A DNA stretch of 64,000 nt from NCBI RefSeq assembly GCF_000801105.2, contig NC_079511.1, positions 25,358,638 to 25,422,637 of the forward strand. Direction: 5' to 3'. The DNA comes from Raphanus sativus. Lineage: Eukaryota; Streptophyta; Magnoliopsida; Brassicales; Brassicaceae. Under the pieces are notes generated by a model. It was given only the letters and a program-made list of their open reading frames with translations. It was not told where the DNA came from and did not search any database. Positions 1 to 12,246 of the stretch are shown here, in pieces (position 1 is the stretch's first letter; every line of letters starts with the position of its first letter). The position numbers and the translations under genes were made by a program.

Positions 1-183
1 ACAATTTTTTATAATGACGTTTGATGATTCCAGGAAAGTATACTTCCTTGGAGAATCAAAAAGATTGATACATGGGAATCCCAATGTCAATAAATGAACC
101 AAAGCACAGACCATGTTCATCTGTTTCTTCTTTCCTTCATATCCAATTCAACTTTTCTCCCGAGATTTCTCCTTGCTTCACGC

Positions 184-191
184 TATATATA
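184..191 (+). promoter_or_regulatory. TATA box of the RTFL9-like gene
   Basis: A TATATATA run lies about 160 bp upstream of the micropeptide start. It is followed by a pyrimidine-rich leader (CTTC/CTCT runs at 195-310) typical of plant 5' UTRs. The motif is read directly; its role as the core promoter is inferred from spacing. Confidence 0.5.
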
Positions 192-351
192 CTCTTCATT
201 CCTTTTCCACTTCTTCACAACTCTCTCTTCTTAGACCCACTGAAGGGTTTTTTGTTCATCATCATCACATTCTCTACATACCAAAAGTTTCAACCTCTTC
301 ATATTCTCTCTTTGTTTAATATAGATAGCAAAGAAAATCTTGATTGTAGTA

Positions 352-498
352 ATGGCTGGTTTGAAGAGTAAGTTAACTAAAGGCCACAAATTTACAAGCA
401 AATGTGCTTCCTTGGTGAAGGAGCAACGTGCTCGTCTCTATATTCTTCGTCGTTGCGCGACCATGCTCTGCTGCTGGTACATCCATGGTGATGAATAA
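352..498 (+). CDS. RTFL9: RTFL/DVL family micropeptide (RTFL9/DVL8-like)
   Basis: A single-exon 48-residue reading frame. DVL/RTFL peptides are plant-specific small proteins that act at the plasma membrane and, when overexpressed, limit polar cell proliferation and change organ shape. The family domain fills the C-terminal half: a Lys-Cys, then KEQRARLYILRRC at about residues 23-35, then a Cys-rich stretch ending WYIHGDE. The N-terminus is short and Lys-rich. The start is the first ATG after the leader and lies about 160 bp downstream of a TATA box. In Arabidopsis RTFL9 (At1g53708, from memory) lies close to SRF6 and RPT1A, the next genes here, which supports orthology. A Copia element starts about 570 bp downstream and does not touch the gene. 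Family assignment is secure; the paralogue number is inferred from synteny. Confidence 0.88.
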   Translation: MAGLKSKLTKGHKFTSKCASLVKEQRARLYILRRCATMLCCWYIHGDE

Positions 499-1059
499 TA
501 ATGAGATGAATCTATTCCTTGATTATATCATCCTAAATGCTATATATATATATTATATATATATATATATATAATATATATATCACATATATCTACATGT
601 CACTAATCGCTAGTTCTTGAAGCTCCATGGACACTGAAGCTCTCCTTTGGCTGATTGGCATTTCCTACAAGAAACTTGATTTCTCTCTTTTTCATATGTT
701 TTGATGCTAAACCATTTACACTCATCTCGTTTTTTTAACCTGAAGGATGGAACTTTTAGGTTTTATTTTTTGGTTTGCTTCATGGGTGAGAGAGAGAGAT
801 AGCAAGAGATTTATCAGCCAATCAAGCCGGAGTTCTTACTGTGTCTGAAACAGAGACAGAGACGCAAGAGATGCTGACATTATGTAAGAAACTCAAGATC
901 TTTGAAGTCCTTTGGTTGGTTTCACTTTGCCAGGAGAAGACTGTTTTGGTTTCACCAGTGATATTTCTTCTTTTTTTTTGTAACACCACCAGTGATATTT
1001 CTTTCTTTTAGCATTTTCAGTCTCATTTATATTTTCACTGCATCATTTCCTTGCAAGAA
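499..1059. other. 3' flank of RTFL9-like gene, no gene seen
   Basis: A (TA)n tract lies at about 540-592, followed by T-rich sequence that probably includes the RTFL9-like 3' UTR. A direct repeat of 'ccagtgatatttctt' lies at about 955-1003. I see no coding potential. The segment ends at the Copia target-site duplication AATAA (1060-1064). Confidence 0.6.
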
Positions 1060-1064
1060 AATAA

Positions 1065-1202
1065 TGTGACGTATCTAGATTGTTCTATCATCTGTATAAA
1101 GACAAGCTAAGGCTAAGAGTTGTAATCAAGTTTCAAATGAATAAACTTCAGTAAAATCAAACAAAGAAAACAACTTTCTCTCAAGCTCTCTGTCAACCTA
1201 TA
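1065..1202 (+). repeat. 5' LTR of Copia element 1
   Basis: 138 bp, starting TGTGACGTATC and ending CAACCTATA. It matches 5592..5730 except for a one-base difference in an A run (about 1099). It contains a TATAAA-like core (ctgtataaaga) and an AATAAA polyadenylation signal (atgaataaac). Confidence 0.93.
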
Positions 1203-1214
1203 TGGTATCAGAGC
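1203..1214 (+). other. Primer-binding site of Copia element 1
   Basis: TGGTATCAGAGC starts immediately after the 5' LTR. This is the canonical plant LTR-retrotransposon primer site complementary to the 3' end of initiator tRNA-Met. Confidence 0.93.
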
Positions 1215-1221
1215 ACAGACG

Positions 1222-4200
1222 ATGGATGGGAATCAAGACGCCGTCGCTGTCACCGCTCTCACACTCACTCATGTCGTTACCTTGAAGCTCAAAGAAGGAA
1301 ACTATCTCCTTTGGAAGCTGTAGTTTGAACAGTTCCTGTCAAGTCAGGCGCTTATGGGCTATGTTACCGGAGACCACCCATGTCCAGCTCCTACGATCAC
1401 CGTCCGTACCGGAGAAGAAGAAACACAGGCGGTGAATCCAGAGTTCAACAAATGGATCCAAAAGGACCAGTTGATACTCGCGTGGCTTTATGGCACTCTC
1501 ACAGAAGATGCCTTCAAGACTGTCTATGGCCTTCACACCTCTCACGATGTTTGGATGGCGTTGGCGAAGAAATACAATCGAGTCTCTGCGTCAAGAAAGA
1601 TGGACCTTCACCGACGCGTTCAGACCATGAAGAAAGGCAACAAAACTATGGCGACCTACCTCTCTGAGATCAAATCCCCTTGTGACCAGCTGGACTCCAT
1701 TGGATCTCCACTTACAGAGAACGAGAAGATCTATGGTGTTCTTAATGGCTTAGGCAAGGAGTACGAAGCCGTTTGCACCGTCATCGAACACTCTATGGAT
1801 ACTCTTCCTGGTCTCTGTTTCGAAGACGTAGTCCACAAGCTTACTGGTTTCGATGACAAGCTGCAATCTTATGAACAACCTCCTGATACAACACCACATC
1901 AGGCCTACTACATGAACAGAGGAGGCTACTCTGGTCGCGGAAGAGGTCAAAACAGAGGAGGATACAGAGGACGCGGCTCGTACTCAACTCAAGGAAGAGG
2001 GTTTCCACAGCAGTTTGGCCAACCTGCAAACAGAAACTCCGGTGGTCAACGTCCAACTTGTCAGATTTGCGGAAAGTACGGACATGCTGCCTACAAATGC
2101 CACTGGAGATTTGACGATAACTTTGCGATCAATGACCCTCCTCCGCAAGCCAATGTCCTTACAGCTGCTCCAAATCAGAGATCCACCGGTGCTGAATGGT
2201 ACCCTGATAGTGGGGCGTCACACCATGTGACAAGCTCAGCTCAACACCTTGACGATGTTCACGCTTACAACGGTGGTGACCAAGTCATGGTGGGCAATGG
2301 TGACTTCCTGCCAATAACGCATGTTGGTTCTGCCTCCTTATCTTCAGGATCAGGTACTCTTCCTCTCCTTGATGTCCTTGTGTGTCCTGCAATAACAAAA
2401 TCATTGCTTTCTGTATCAAAGCTCACCGATGATTATCCATGTGAGTTTACCTTTGATGCTACAACTGTGTTTGTTAAGGACAAGCGAACCAACAAAGTTC
2501 TCAGTCAGGGAAGCAAAACTAAAGGCATGTATCAGTTGGATGAGTCCAAGTTTCAAGGTTTCTACTCGTCTCGACAACAAGCAGTAAGCGACAGAGTGTG
2601 GCATATGAGACTAGGACATCCCAACGATCAAGTCTTGAAGCATCTATCTACTTCAAAAGCTATCTCCTTCAATAAGCTGTCTCAGCATTTGTGTGAAGCC
2701 TGTCAAGTTGGAAAAACAAGCAAACTTCCATATTTTAGTTCTGCATTCCGGTCTAATAGAGTTCTTGAGAGGATACATTGTGATGTTTGGGGTCCTGCTC
2801 CTGTTGTATCTGTCCAAAGATTTCGATATTATGTTGTGTTCATTGACAATTTCTCAAGATTCTGTTGGTTTTATCCCCTTAAATACAAGTCTGAAGTGTT
2901 TTCGATCTTCAAAGCCTTTCAACTGCAAGTAGAAAATCAATACAACACCAAGATCTCTATCTTTCAGTCTGATGGTGGTGGTGAGTTCATCAATGCCTCT
3001 CTCACCAATCACTTTGCGGAAACAGGGATAAAACACATCGTGTCGTGTCCACACACGCCGGAACAGAACGGAATAGCAGAACGTCGTCACAGATACATCA
3101 CTGAGCTGGGACTCTCGATGCTATACCAAGCACATCTGCCTTATGAGTTGTGGGTAGAAGCCTTTTATACTGCCTCCTTCCTCAGTAACCTGCTACCGTC
3201 TTCAGTCAATGACAAGATGGTAAGTCCATTTGAGCTACTCAATGCCAAACCTCCTGTTTACACAGATCTACGTGTCTTTGGGTCTGCTTGTTACCCATAC
3301 CTTCGTCCCTACGCTGAGAACAAGTTTGATCCAAAGTCACTCCTGTGTGTGTTTGTGGGATACAATGAGAAGTATAAAGGCTACCGATGCTACCACCCAC
3401 CCACAGGTCGTGTTTACATCAACAGACACGTTCTGTTTGATGAAACAAGACTTCCCTACACTGATGTATACAAGCATCTTTTACCTCCCACAACGTCGAG
3501 ACTCAGTTCTGCTTGGCGACTGCAGTATCCTTCTACAGCTTCTCCTTTGCAGTCTGATAATGACAAGTCTCCACCTCAAGATGAAGTTGGTCAGACAGTC
3601 CTTGTTCCTCCTTCGTCAGCAACCTCTCCTGTTCCAATCACAGAACATGATCCTCTACCACAACAGTCATCCTCCGAATCAAGCTCAAGCTCAGAAGATG
3701 AAGAAGATCATAATGAAGCTCCGGCAGTTATAGCTCCTGCTCCTCCGTCTCAAAATCAACATAAGATGACTACGAGAGGCAAAGCTGGAGTTATGAAACC
3801 GAACCCTCGCTATGCTCTGTTCACTGTAAAAGGTCTTCCTTAGCCTCAAAGAACAATAGCTGAAGCGTTAAATCACCCTGGATGGAACGGATCCATGACA
3901 GAAGAAATCACGAACTGTGATGAAATAGGAACTTGGAGTCTTGTACCTCTTCCTGCTGGAGTCAAACCTATTGGTTCAGGATGGGTTCACAAAGTAAAAC
4001 TCAACGCGGATGGTACACTGCTCAAACTTCGTTCCAGACTAGTAGCCAGAGGCAATGAACAGAAAGAAGGGGTTAACTTCCTCGAGACTTACAGCCCGGT
4101 CGTAAGAACTGCAACAGTTCGGATTGTCCTTCACTACGCTGTTGTCAACAAATGGGATATGAGACAACTAGATGTCAAGAACGCTTTCCTCCATGGAGAT

Positions 4201-5577
4201 TTGACAGAGACTGTCTACATGAAGCAGCCACCAGGATTTGAAGACAAAGCTCACCCTGAGTACGTTTGTCAGCTTCACAAAGCCATCTATGGGCTCAAAC
4301 AAGCTCCGAGAGCTTGGTTTGACAAGTTCAGCTCCTTCCTTCTTGACTTTGGGTTTCAGTGCAACGTCAAAGATGCCTCTTTGTTTGTCTATCTCAAAGG
4401 CAAAGATGTCATCTTCCTACTCCTTTATGTCGATGATATGGTCTTAACAGGCAACAACACTGCACTGATTGATCACCTTCTTCAAGCCCTTAAGAAGCAG
4501 TTTCGCATGAAGGATATGGGTGAGTTGAGCTACTTTTTAGGCATACAAGCTCACTTCACAGCCACTGGTTTGTTTCTGAATCAAGAAAAATATGCATCGG
4601 ATCTGCTACAAGTTGCAGGGATGCTAGACTGTGCTCCAGTGTCCACACCTCTTCCTCTGCAACTCGATAGAGTCCCCTATCAGGATGTTCTCTTCGACAA
4701 TCCAACCTACTTCAGAAGTCTTGCGGGTAAACTACAATATCTCACTTTGACTCGTCCAGATATACAGTTCGCAGTGAATCTAGTATGTCAGAAGATGCAT
4801 GAGCCTACTCTAGCTGACTTCAATCTTCTCAAAAGAATCCTTCGTTATCTCAAGGGAACCATTAACATGGGAGTTTCCTTTGAGGCAAACACAGATTCCC
4901 AGCTACGTGCTTACTGTGATAGTGACTGGGCCGGTTGCCAAGACACAAGACGTTCAACAGGTGGATTCTGTACGTTTCTTGGCTCCAACCTGATATCCTG
5001 GTCAGCAAAGAAACATGACTCTGTCGCGAGATCGTCAACTGAAGCAGAGTACCGCACGTTATCAGACACAGCTGCGGAGCTTGAGTGGATTGTTGGAATG
5101 CTTAATAGCATTGGTGTTACGCAGTATACTCCTGCAGAGGTCTATTGTGATAACTTGTCCGCTGTTCAACTCACAGCAAATCCTATTCTTCACCGCAAGT
5201 CGAAGCATTTTGCTACTCATTACCACTTCGCTCGTGAGAAAGTAGCGAACGGCTCTCTGGTCGTCAAACACATTCCTGCGGTACTACAGTTGGTTGACGT
5301 CTTTACTAAGTCTCTTCCTCAGCAGAGCTTCCACAATCTCCGATTCAAACTCGGTGTTACGTTTCCACCCACCTCGAGTTTGAGAAGGGGTATTGGACCT
5401 ACTGGGCCAGAGACTAACATGATGGGCCGTTGCCAAGTCAAGCCCAACTCACCTTTGCTCTCTGCAACGGTAACTGAAGAAAGAAGACAAAAGAGAGTGG
5501 TCAAACGTACGGAACAGCCAGCTTCACACCCCCTCTTGCGCAACCGATTTGATGCTCTCATAGGGGAAGGAGAATGA
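1222..5577 (+). pseudogene. Copia gag-pol polyprotein broken by two amber codons
   Basis: One frame of 1,452 codons runs from ATG 1222 to TGA 5575, interrupted by TAG at 1321 (early gag) and TAG at 3841 (between integrase and RT). Domains in order: gag; CCHC zinc knuckle CQICGKYGHAAYKCH (near 2060); aspartic protease WYPDSGASHH (near 2200); integrase zinc-binding H/H/C/C (LGHP...CEACQVGK); integrase catalytic core with Asp in IHCDVWGP and FQSDGGGEF and the Glu in PEQNGIAERR; reverse transcriptase with YVDDM (near 4430); RNase H (YCDSDWAGC near 4915). Apart from the stops the frame is undamaged, so the lesions are single substitutions in a young copy. Replication would need trans-complementation or readthrough. 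Confidence 0.9.
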
Positions 5578-5591
5578 GCTGTCAGGCCAGC

Positions 5592-5730
5592 TGTGACGTA
5601 TCTAGATTGTTCTATCATCTGTATAAAAGACAAGCTAAGGCTAAGAGTTGTAATCAAGTTTCAAATGAATAAACTTCAGTAAAATCAAACAAAGAAAACA
5701 ACTTTCTCTCAAGCTCTCTGTCAACCTATA
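5592..5730 (+). repeat. 3' LTR of Copia element 1
   Basis: 139 bp, the same sequence as 1065..1202 with one extra A. It is followed by the target duplication AATAA (5731-5735). Confidence 0.93.
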
Positions 5731-6306
5731 AATAAGTCTATGGTAATGTTGAACCAAATAGACAAAAGTGTTCTTCAGTACTATCTCAAAATTCTTATTA
5801 ATACAATAGGAGCTTCACTCTTCACTATCTAGAGATCCCAAATCCTACAGACCATAGTTTTCATAGTCCAATATTTGATGTCAATGATCACTACTGCTTG
5901 ATCCAATCTTTGAAAAGCAACATCATGTAAATGGGAGAGAAACAGAAGGCGACACAAGGAGGTTCCATTAGCAGCAGCTCAAGATTATTCGCAACATTGA
6001 CGGAACAGTCTGCAACAGAATCTCTTCGTTCTGAGGGATGAAAAAGAACACATATAAAGGTGCTCTGGTTTTTGATGGTTTGCTTAGCGATAACCAACTC
6101 AACCTACCTATCTCCAGCCGTTTAATCTTTCTATCTTTTAAAGAAATTTCAGTATCAGTCACAACTATTGTAAGAAATTATATCTAAAAAATGATATTTC
6201 TGTTCTGAATTAATTTAACATTCATTTTTACAAAAAACATAATGTAAATGGGAACATTCAACGTCATGATTGTACGTATGTAACGTATTATATCACGTTT
6301 TGATGT

Positions 6307-6582
6307 TTAAGGTGTAACGCACCTTTCTACAAGAGAATTATAGTTATAGCTTGAAGTTTCACGGGAGCTTGAACCTTCTGCGTCCCACATCATTTCATAC
6401 TCACGATTCTCATCTTCATTCTTCTCTCTTTCCTGACACTGCTTAAGAAGCTTAATTAGCTTCATTACATTTGAGATGCACTCTGCAGCGTTGTATAAGA
6501 AGCTAATTATCCCATGGTTAGGCCAGAGAAGGAGAGCAAGAACGGTCGAGAAGAACAGAAAAAGGTATCTGGTATAGTTCAA
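6307..6582 (-). CDS. Hypothetical 91-aa protein, doubtful
   Basis: An open frame with an N-terminal hydrophobic segment (LFLFFSTVLALLLW, about residues 7-20) followed by a Lys/Glu-rich probable coiled coil (residues 40-65). The layout suits a small membrane-anchored protein, but I do not recognise the family and see no clear promoter. It lies about 2.4 kb upstream of SRF6 on the other strand. It could be a chance frame or one exon of a larger gene. The same frame recurs in the duplicated block at 16197..16472. Confidence 0.22.
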   Translation of the reverse strand: MNYTRYLFLFFSTVLALLLWPNHGIISFLYNAAECISNVMKLIKLLKQCQEREKNEDENREYEMMWDAEGSSSRETSSYNYNSLVERCVTP

Positions 6583-8837
6583 AAATTAGACCCAATAGAC
6601 ATGGATTAAAAACAATCACTAAACCAAGATGTATATATAATTAGGTCGGACGGAAGCATAACAGGGTGTGCAACATATTATTTACATCAGATGAGTTGTG
6701 AATTGTGATGGACGGCACTGGGAACAGATAATAGCATGAATGCTGATGAACTCGATATATACTTCCAATCATAAATAAAATATACGGGGTTTGATCCCAA
6801 GTATTTGGTACCGATCGCAAAATCACCTGTTCAGATGTGAAGCTAGTCACTTGCTTGACAGTTCAAGTAAATATTTACGTGCCAAAAAATAAGACCAAGG
6901 AGAAGTTTCCCATACACTGAATAGCCAGACAAAATGTAAATTTGCAAGAAAACGACACATGATGAGAGTTGCTCAAAAAGTCAAAAATCAACTCTTTTTT
7001 TTTGTCAACCAAAATATTAGTTACATCGAGCAAATCAACCACACGTACGATAGTCAATAAACACTGGATTGCTTTGTAATAGTAATTTAGGGTGAACACG
7101 GAGGGGTATCCGGAATTTTAAGAATACATGTGATCTGATCTGTTCTATACGAATAATCAATTTTTGATTCGATTTGATATGTAATCTCCTGTATATTCGG
7201 TGTTACATATATCCTACGAGAAAATTAATATATTTTACTGGATATCCGATTAGATCTGTCGGTCCAGTAAATAATAATAAAAATTTCATTTTTTTAAATA
7301 TTAAAAGAAAAAAATTATTAATATAAAATAACAATATTTTATTACAAATTATTTTAAAATTACATACTTTTAAAAATATAATGACTGAATAATTAATTTA
7401 GTAAATAAAATAATTAAAAATCTATATAGAGATATAAAATTATATACATATATGCATATGTAAACTACGGATCGGATCGGATCAGATATCCATTTTTTAA
7501 ATGAGTATTTGTGATTTACTTCTTATTTGAAGGATATTAAATTTTAGTATTTACTTTAATTTGTAAAATTACGGATATCCTGATATTTCAGATCAAATCA
7601 AAACGAATAACGGATCAAATCAAATCAATTTCTAAGGATATTTTGCCACTTCTATAGTAATCAATATATATGTGTATGAACTATACGAGGATTGAAAGTT
7701 CAAAAAAAAAACTATACGAGGATTAGGTTCACGATCATTTTCTTACAATCTGGCTTTTTCTTACGTGGTCAATTGTACAATTTGATTACAGAAGAGCGTA
7801 ATACATGTTTTTCTTTTTGCTTTTAGGTTACGTAGAAGAAACCTATTCTGTCAAGCACAGCAGAACTTTGTAAACGATGATACAAATTCGGATTCCTCTT
7901 TATTTCAGATAATATAAAAAACATTATTTTCTTCCTCTTTTCATTTCTTTTATATCTCGAAGCAAAGTAAGTAAGTTGAAGGAAAAATAACATAAAGGAA
8001 TATGATGGGACAATTTAAAGACCCAATCATATACAAAACCTTCGTAGTGATATTCAGAGTGGTCTCCATTGTATGAAAGCTACCTTATTATTATTTTTTG
8101 TTACTGATAAATTCTAAATACGAAAGAAAAAGATACAACTCCTCCACAGGCGCGTACGTTATGAAATCTACCGGCAGCGTTATTGTTCATCAATTAACTA
8201 GTTTATCATGGGACATACCATAATCATGAGAACAGTTTGTTTGGTCGCTGAAAAATTTAAATGCGAAGTAGAGTAGTAACCAACGGTCCCATTACTGAAA
8301 AGTAAACAAGGACACATATATAAAACGATTTATTAATTATTGTTTCTTTAACATTAAAAAACGAATTTTGAACTATACATATAAACAACAAAACAAATGA
8401 GCCTAAATTTTATTTTATACACTTCATCGATTTCACAAAAACTGTTGTTTTGATATTATTCACTTTATTCAAAACAAACTAAAATTGATTTATTAATAAT
8501 CATATTTCTTTAGTTTAGTTTATCTTATTGTAAGAAATATTATTACAGTTGATTATTTTTTTAAATCATTAATCCGTCTAATAATTAAGTATAGTTGCAA
8601 AATTAGAATAATATTAAAATATATTTAAAATCAAAATAGATATAATATTTTAAATTGTGTATTAAAATTCTAAAACAACATTTTATGTAATAAACAAAAA
8701 AATGTCAATTTTTTATTTGTGAAATGAAAGGAATAACATTTTTTGGATTTTCAAGTATATGCTCGACAGCTTTTCCATGTAGAATCCAGTCAAGAAAAAC
8801 TTTACTTTCCAAAAAATATTATTATTTAAATAAATAT

Positions 8838-8866
8838 AAACAAACAAACAAACAAACAAACAAACA
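8838..8866. repeat. (AAAC)n microsatellite upstream of SRF6
   Basis: About seven AAAC units roughly 90-120 bp before the SRF6 start codon, in the promoter or leader. It recurs in copy B at 18728-18756. Confidence 0.9.
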
Positions 8867-8956
8867 CAAAAGTTTCTAAATTTCTCTTTTTCCTTTCTTT
8901 ATCACGAGACTATAGAGTTTTGGCAACCAGAGAGAAAGAGAAAGGGGAAGAAGAAG

Positions 8957-11900
8957 ATGATGAAGAAGTGGGTGGTAATGGTGTCTCTGTTTACAGTCTG
9001 CATTGTAGGATTCGAGCTTAGCTCCATCCATGGAGCCACTGATGCATCAGACAGTGAGTTTCTTTGGTTTTAAGCTTAATGGGTTTCTCAAAGTCTCCAT
9101 TTTTTCATATATCCTTTGATTCTGTTTTCATTCTTCATCCAAATCTCAATTTTTTTTAATTATCTTTTTGGGGTTAAATTTTGAATCAATCTCTTCTCTG
9201 TGTGTTTTCAAGATTCTTCTCTACTACTAGTAATAAGCTTTTGTTTATTTTAAAATTTTATTGCAGCTTCAGCACTGAACATGTTGTTCACCAGTATGCA
9301 TTCACCAGCACAGTTAACACAATGGACTGCATCACCAGCTGGTGATCCTTGTGGGGGCCAGAATTGGAGAGGCGTTACTTGCTCTGGAACACGAGTTACT
9401 CAAATGTTAGTACTCATCTTCTTGTATGCAAGTTAAGCTTTAATACATATGGTTTTACATTGTTATACCTACTTTTGCAGCAAGATATCAGGTCTTGAGC
9501 TCTCTGGAACACTTGGATACCTGCTTGATAGACTGACTAATCTTACAGAGCTGTAAGACCAATCTGTTAATTTGTTCTTAATTGTATGTTTTGTCTTGTG
9601 TTTGGTCTTATGTAATCTTTGATGGAAACTTGCAGTGATGTAAGCAGTAATAACCTTGGAGGTGATTTACCATATCAGTTTCCTCCAAATCTAGAACGAT
9701 TGTAAGTTCCACTGATCCTTTTTTCTTTCTTTTTTTTTTTGATTTTTGCTAACTTAGTATCTCTGTGTTTTGGATTGTTAATAATCCTCTGTGTTTCAGG
9801 AATCTTGCATTCAACCAATTCACTGGAGCTGCTCAATACTCCATTTCTCAGATAGTCCCACTTAAGTATCTGTAAGTAACTGCTTCACTTCACATTCCTA
9901 ATAGACATTTATATGAATACTGTATTAATGTTTTGTCTTTTGCCAAAAAAAAAACAGTAATCTTGGTCACAATCAGTTTAAAGGGAAAATAGCTATTGAC
10001 TTCTACAAGCTCACCTCTCTTACAACTCTGTAAGATCATAGACCAAAGATTCTTACTGTTCTCTCAAGTTTTAGTCTTCTTAGTAATACATTTTGACAAA
10101 AGTCCATGTGTGTTTCAGGGACTTGTCTTTCAATTCTTTCACAGATTCTCTACCAGGAACTTTTACCTCTCTTACAAGTTTGAAATCACTGTAAGCATCT
10201 GATATTGAGCTATCCATATATTTTCAAAGTGTATTACTTACTAAACATGTTGGATATTAACTTGACAGATACCTTCAGAACAATCAGTTCTCAGGAACAG
10301 TTGATGTCTTAGCCGCTCTTCCTCTTGAGACTCTGTGAGTAACCTAACCTTATCACACACCAAACTAGTCTTTCTTTCCATTAACAATGTTGGCTCTTGC
10401 TAAATGGTCCCCTCAGGAACATTGCAAACAATGACTTCACTGGCTGGATCCCAAGTTCTCTGAAGGGCATTGATTTGATGTAAGTTCTCATTTGCTATTT
10501 TTTATACTCTTTGAACCTTAGATCTCATTTTTCTTGTTCTTGAATACAGAAAAGATGGTAACTCATTCAGTACTGGACCTGCACCTCCACCACCACCTGG
10601 TACACCTCCACCACCACCACCACATGGTCCACCTCCAACTCATGGCACACCGAGCCATAAACCCGGAGGAGGTACAAACCGTTCCTCTGGTGAATCCACC
10701 AGCAATGGAGATTCCAAGAAATCAGGAATTGGAGTTGGTGTTATAGCAGGCATAGTCATTTCATTCCTAGTCATTACAGCTCTAGTTGCTTTCTTCTTGG
10801 TCAAGAGAAGAAAAAGATCAAAGAGATCATCGTCATCATCCATGGACATTGAGAAAACCAATAACCAGCCTCACATGGTTGCAGAAAACAATTCTATTCT
10901 TCAGAGTTCTTCATCAGTTGAGGCAAAGAAACTTGATACTTCCTTGTCTATTAACCTCCGGCCTCCACCAGCTGATCGACACAAATCATTTGATGATGAA
11001 GATGCCACAAGAAAGCCTATTGTTGCCAAGAAATCCACCGTGGTGGTTCCTTCTAACGTGAGAGTTTACTCTGTTGCAGATCTCCAAATTGCAACTGAGA
11101 GTTTCAGTTTTGAGAATCTTCTTGGGGAAGGGACTTTTAGTCGAGTGTACAGAGCTGAGTTTGAAGATGGAAAGGTTCTTGCTGTAAAGAAGATTGATTC
11201 CTCTGCTCTTTCACATGACACGACCGATGATGATTTCACTGAAATAGTATCGAAAATCGCCATTTTGGATCATCCAAATCTGACAAAGCTTGTTGGTTAC
11301 TGTGCTGAGCACGGACAGCATCTCCTGGTCTACGAGTTCCACAGTAAAGGATCTTTACATGACTTCTTGCACTTACCAGAAGAAGAAAGCAAGGCACTGG
11401 TGTGGAACTCACGAGTCAAGATTGCTCTTGGGACTGCACGTGGATTAGAGTACCTGCATGAAGTCTGTTCACCATCTATAGTTGACAAGAACATCAAATC
11501 ATCCAATATTTTACTTGATTCAGAGCTGAACCCTCACTTATCAGATTCAGGTCTCGCAAGCTTCCTTCCCACAGCAAACGAGGTTTGGATAATACAAACT
11601 CTTTACAAAGTTTCTCAACTTAATTTGGTTTGCTTATATCATCATTCTGTGCAGTTACTAAACCAAACCGATGAAGGTTATAGCGCACCTGAAGTATCAA
11701 TGTCAGGTCAATACTCTTTGAAGAGTGATGTGTACAGTTTTGGAGTAGTGATGCTTGAACTTTTAACCGGGAGGAAACCATTTGACAGGTAAAAACTTTA
11801 GTTATGATCATTGCTAGAGTTGGATTTAGAGATGAGGAATGTGTTTTCTGAATTTTATAACTTTGAGCAGTACAAGGTCAAGATCTGAGCAGTCATTGGT

Positions 11901-12246
11901 TAGATGGGCGACACCACAGCTTCATGATATTGACGCTTTAGGCAAGATGGTTGATCCAGCTCTTGAAGGGCTTTACCCGGTTAAATCTCTTTCTCGGTTT
12001 GCAGATGTTATTGCTCTCTGCGTCCAGGTAAAAAGATAATTAACTGTTTTACAAGCAGCTTGCGGAACAAGAAACTTTTGTTTAACAGATTTTGGGGTTT
12101 GGCGTTTTTAACAGCCTGAGCCGGAGTTTAGACCACCAATGTCTGAAGTTGTGCAGGCATTGGTTGTTTTAGTGCAGAGAGCTAACATGAGCAAGAGAAC
12201 TTCCAAACGGTCTGGTAGTGCCGACACAACCAATGATTACGTGTAA
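8957..12246 (+). CDS. SRF6: STRUBBELIG-family LRR receptor kinase SRF6 (copy A)
   Basis: Thirteen exons: 8957-9053, 9267-9405, 9481-9552, 9636-9701, 9800-9871, 9958-10029, 10119-10190, 10269-10334, 10417-10479, 10550-11582, 11655-11788, 11871-12027, 12115-12246; total 2,175 nt, 724 aa. A signal peptide ([16 protein letters not shown]) precedes an LRR N-cap and about six LRRs encoded by 63-72-bp phase-matched exons, as in plant LRR-RLKs. Then come a Pro-rich hinge (about 245-265), a TM helix (about 296-322), a Lys/Arg stop-transfer and a kinase domain (about 425-700). The P-loop (GEGTFSRV) and the VAIK-type Lys (LAVKK) are present. HRD is replaced by VDK and DFG by DSG, so this is an atypical, probably inactive kinase, as known for the STRUBBELIG family. 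The start is the first of two adjacent ATGs. RPT1A follows convergently. Confidence 0.93.

Larger units (their letters stand above)
1065..5730 (+). mobile_element. Complete Ty1/copia LTR retrotransposon (element 1)
   Basis: A full-length element of about 4.67 kb. It has two very short LTRs (138 and 139 bp) that differ by one A in an A run, a tRNA-Met-type primer site directly after the 5' LTR, one long gag-pol frame, and a purine tract (aggggaaggagaatgag) before the 3' LTR. The 5-bp duplication AATAA flanks it at 1060-1064 and 5731-5735, which fixes the ends. Domain order gag, protease, integrase, RT, RNase H is diagnostic of Copia. Near-identical LTRs mean a recent insertion. Two in-frame amber codons break the polyprotein. 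Confidence 0.95.
5736..8956. other. Intergenic and SRF6 upstream region
   Basis: About 3.2 kb of AT-rich DNA without a recognisable conserved gene. 7095-7660 has repeated 'ggatat/gatatcc' and 'cggatcggatcggatcagat' motifs like the TIR-rich non-autonomous elements common in Brassicaceae, but I could not fix ends. 8300-8880 is very AT-rich. The SRF6 leader is probably 8870-8956 (CTCTTTTTCC and GAGAAAGAG tracts). Confidence 0.5.

Noticed and set aside
72..371. 99-codon plus-strand frame before the micropeptide
   Set aside because: Low-complexity pyrimidine-rich leader sequence overlapping the RTFL9-like start; no family features.
540..592. (TA)n palindrome as a functional hairpin or terminator
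   Set aside because: Simple-sequence repeat; such tracts are common in plant spacers.
5592..5730. Start of SRF6 regulation from the Copia 3' LTR
   Set aside because: The LTR is more than 3 kb upstream of SRF6, and nothing in the sequence shows read-through promotion.
7095..7660. Defined transposon upstream of SRF6
   Set aside because: Repeated gatatcc motifs are suggestive, but no terminal repeats or target duplication could be fixed.
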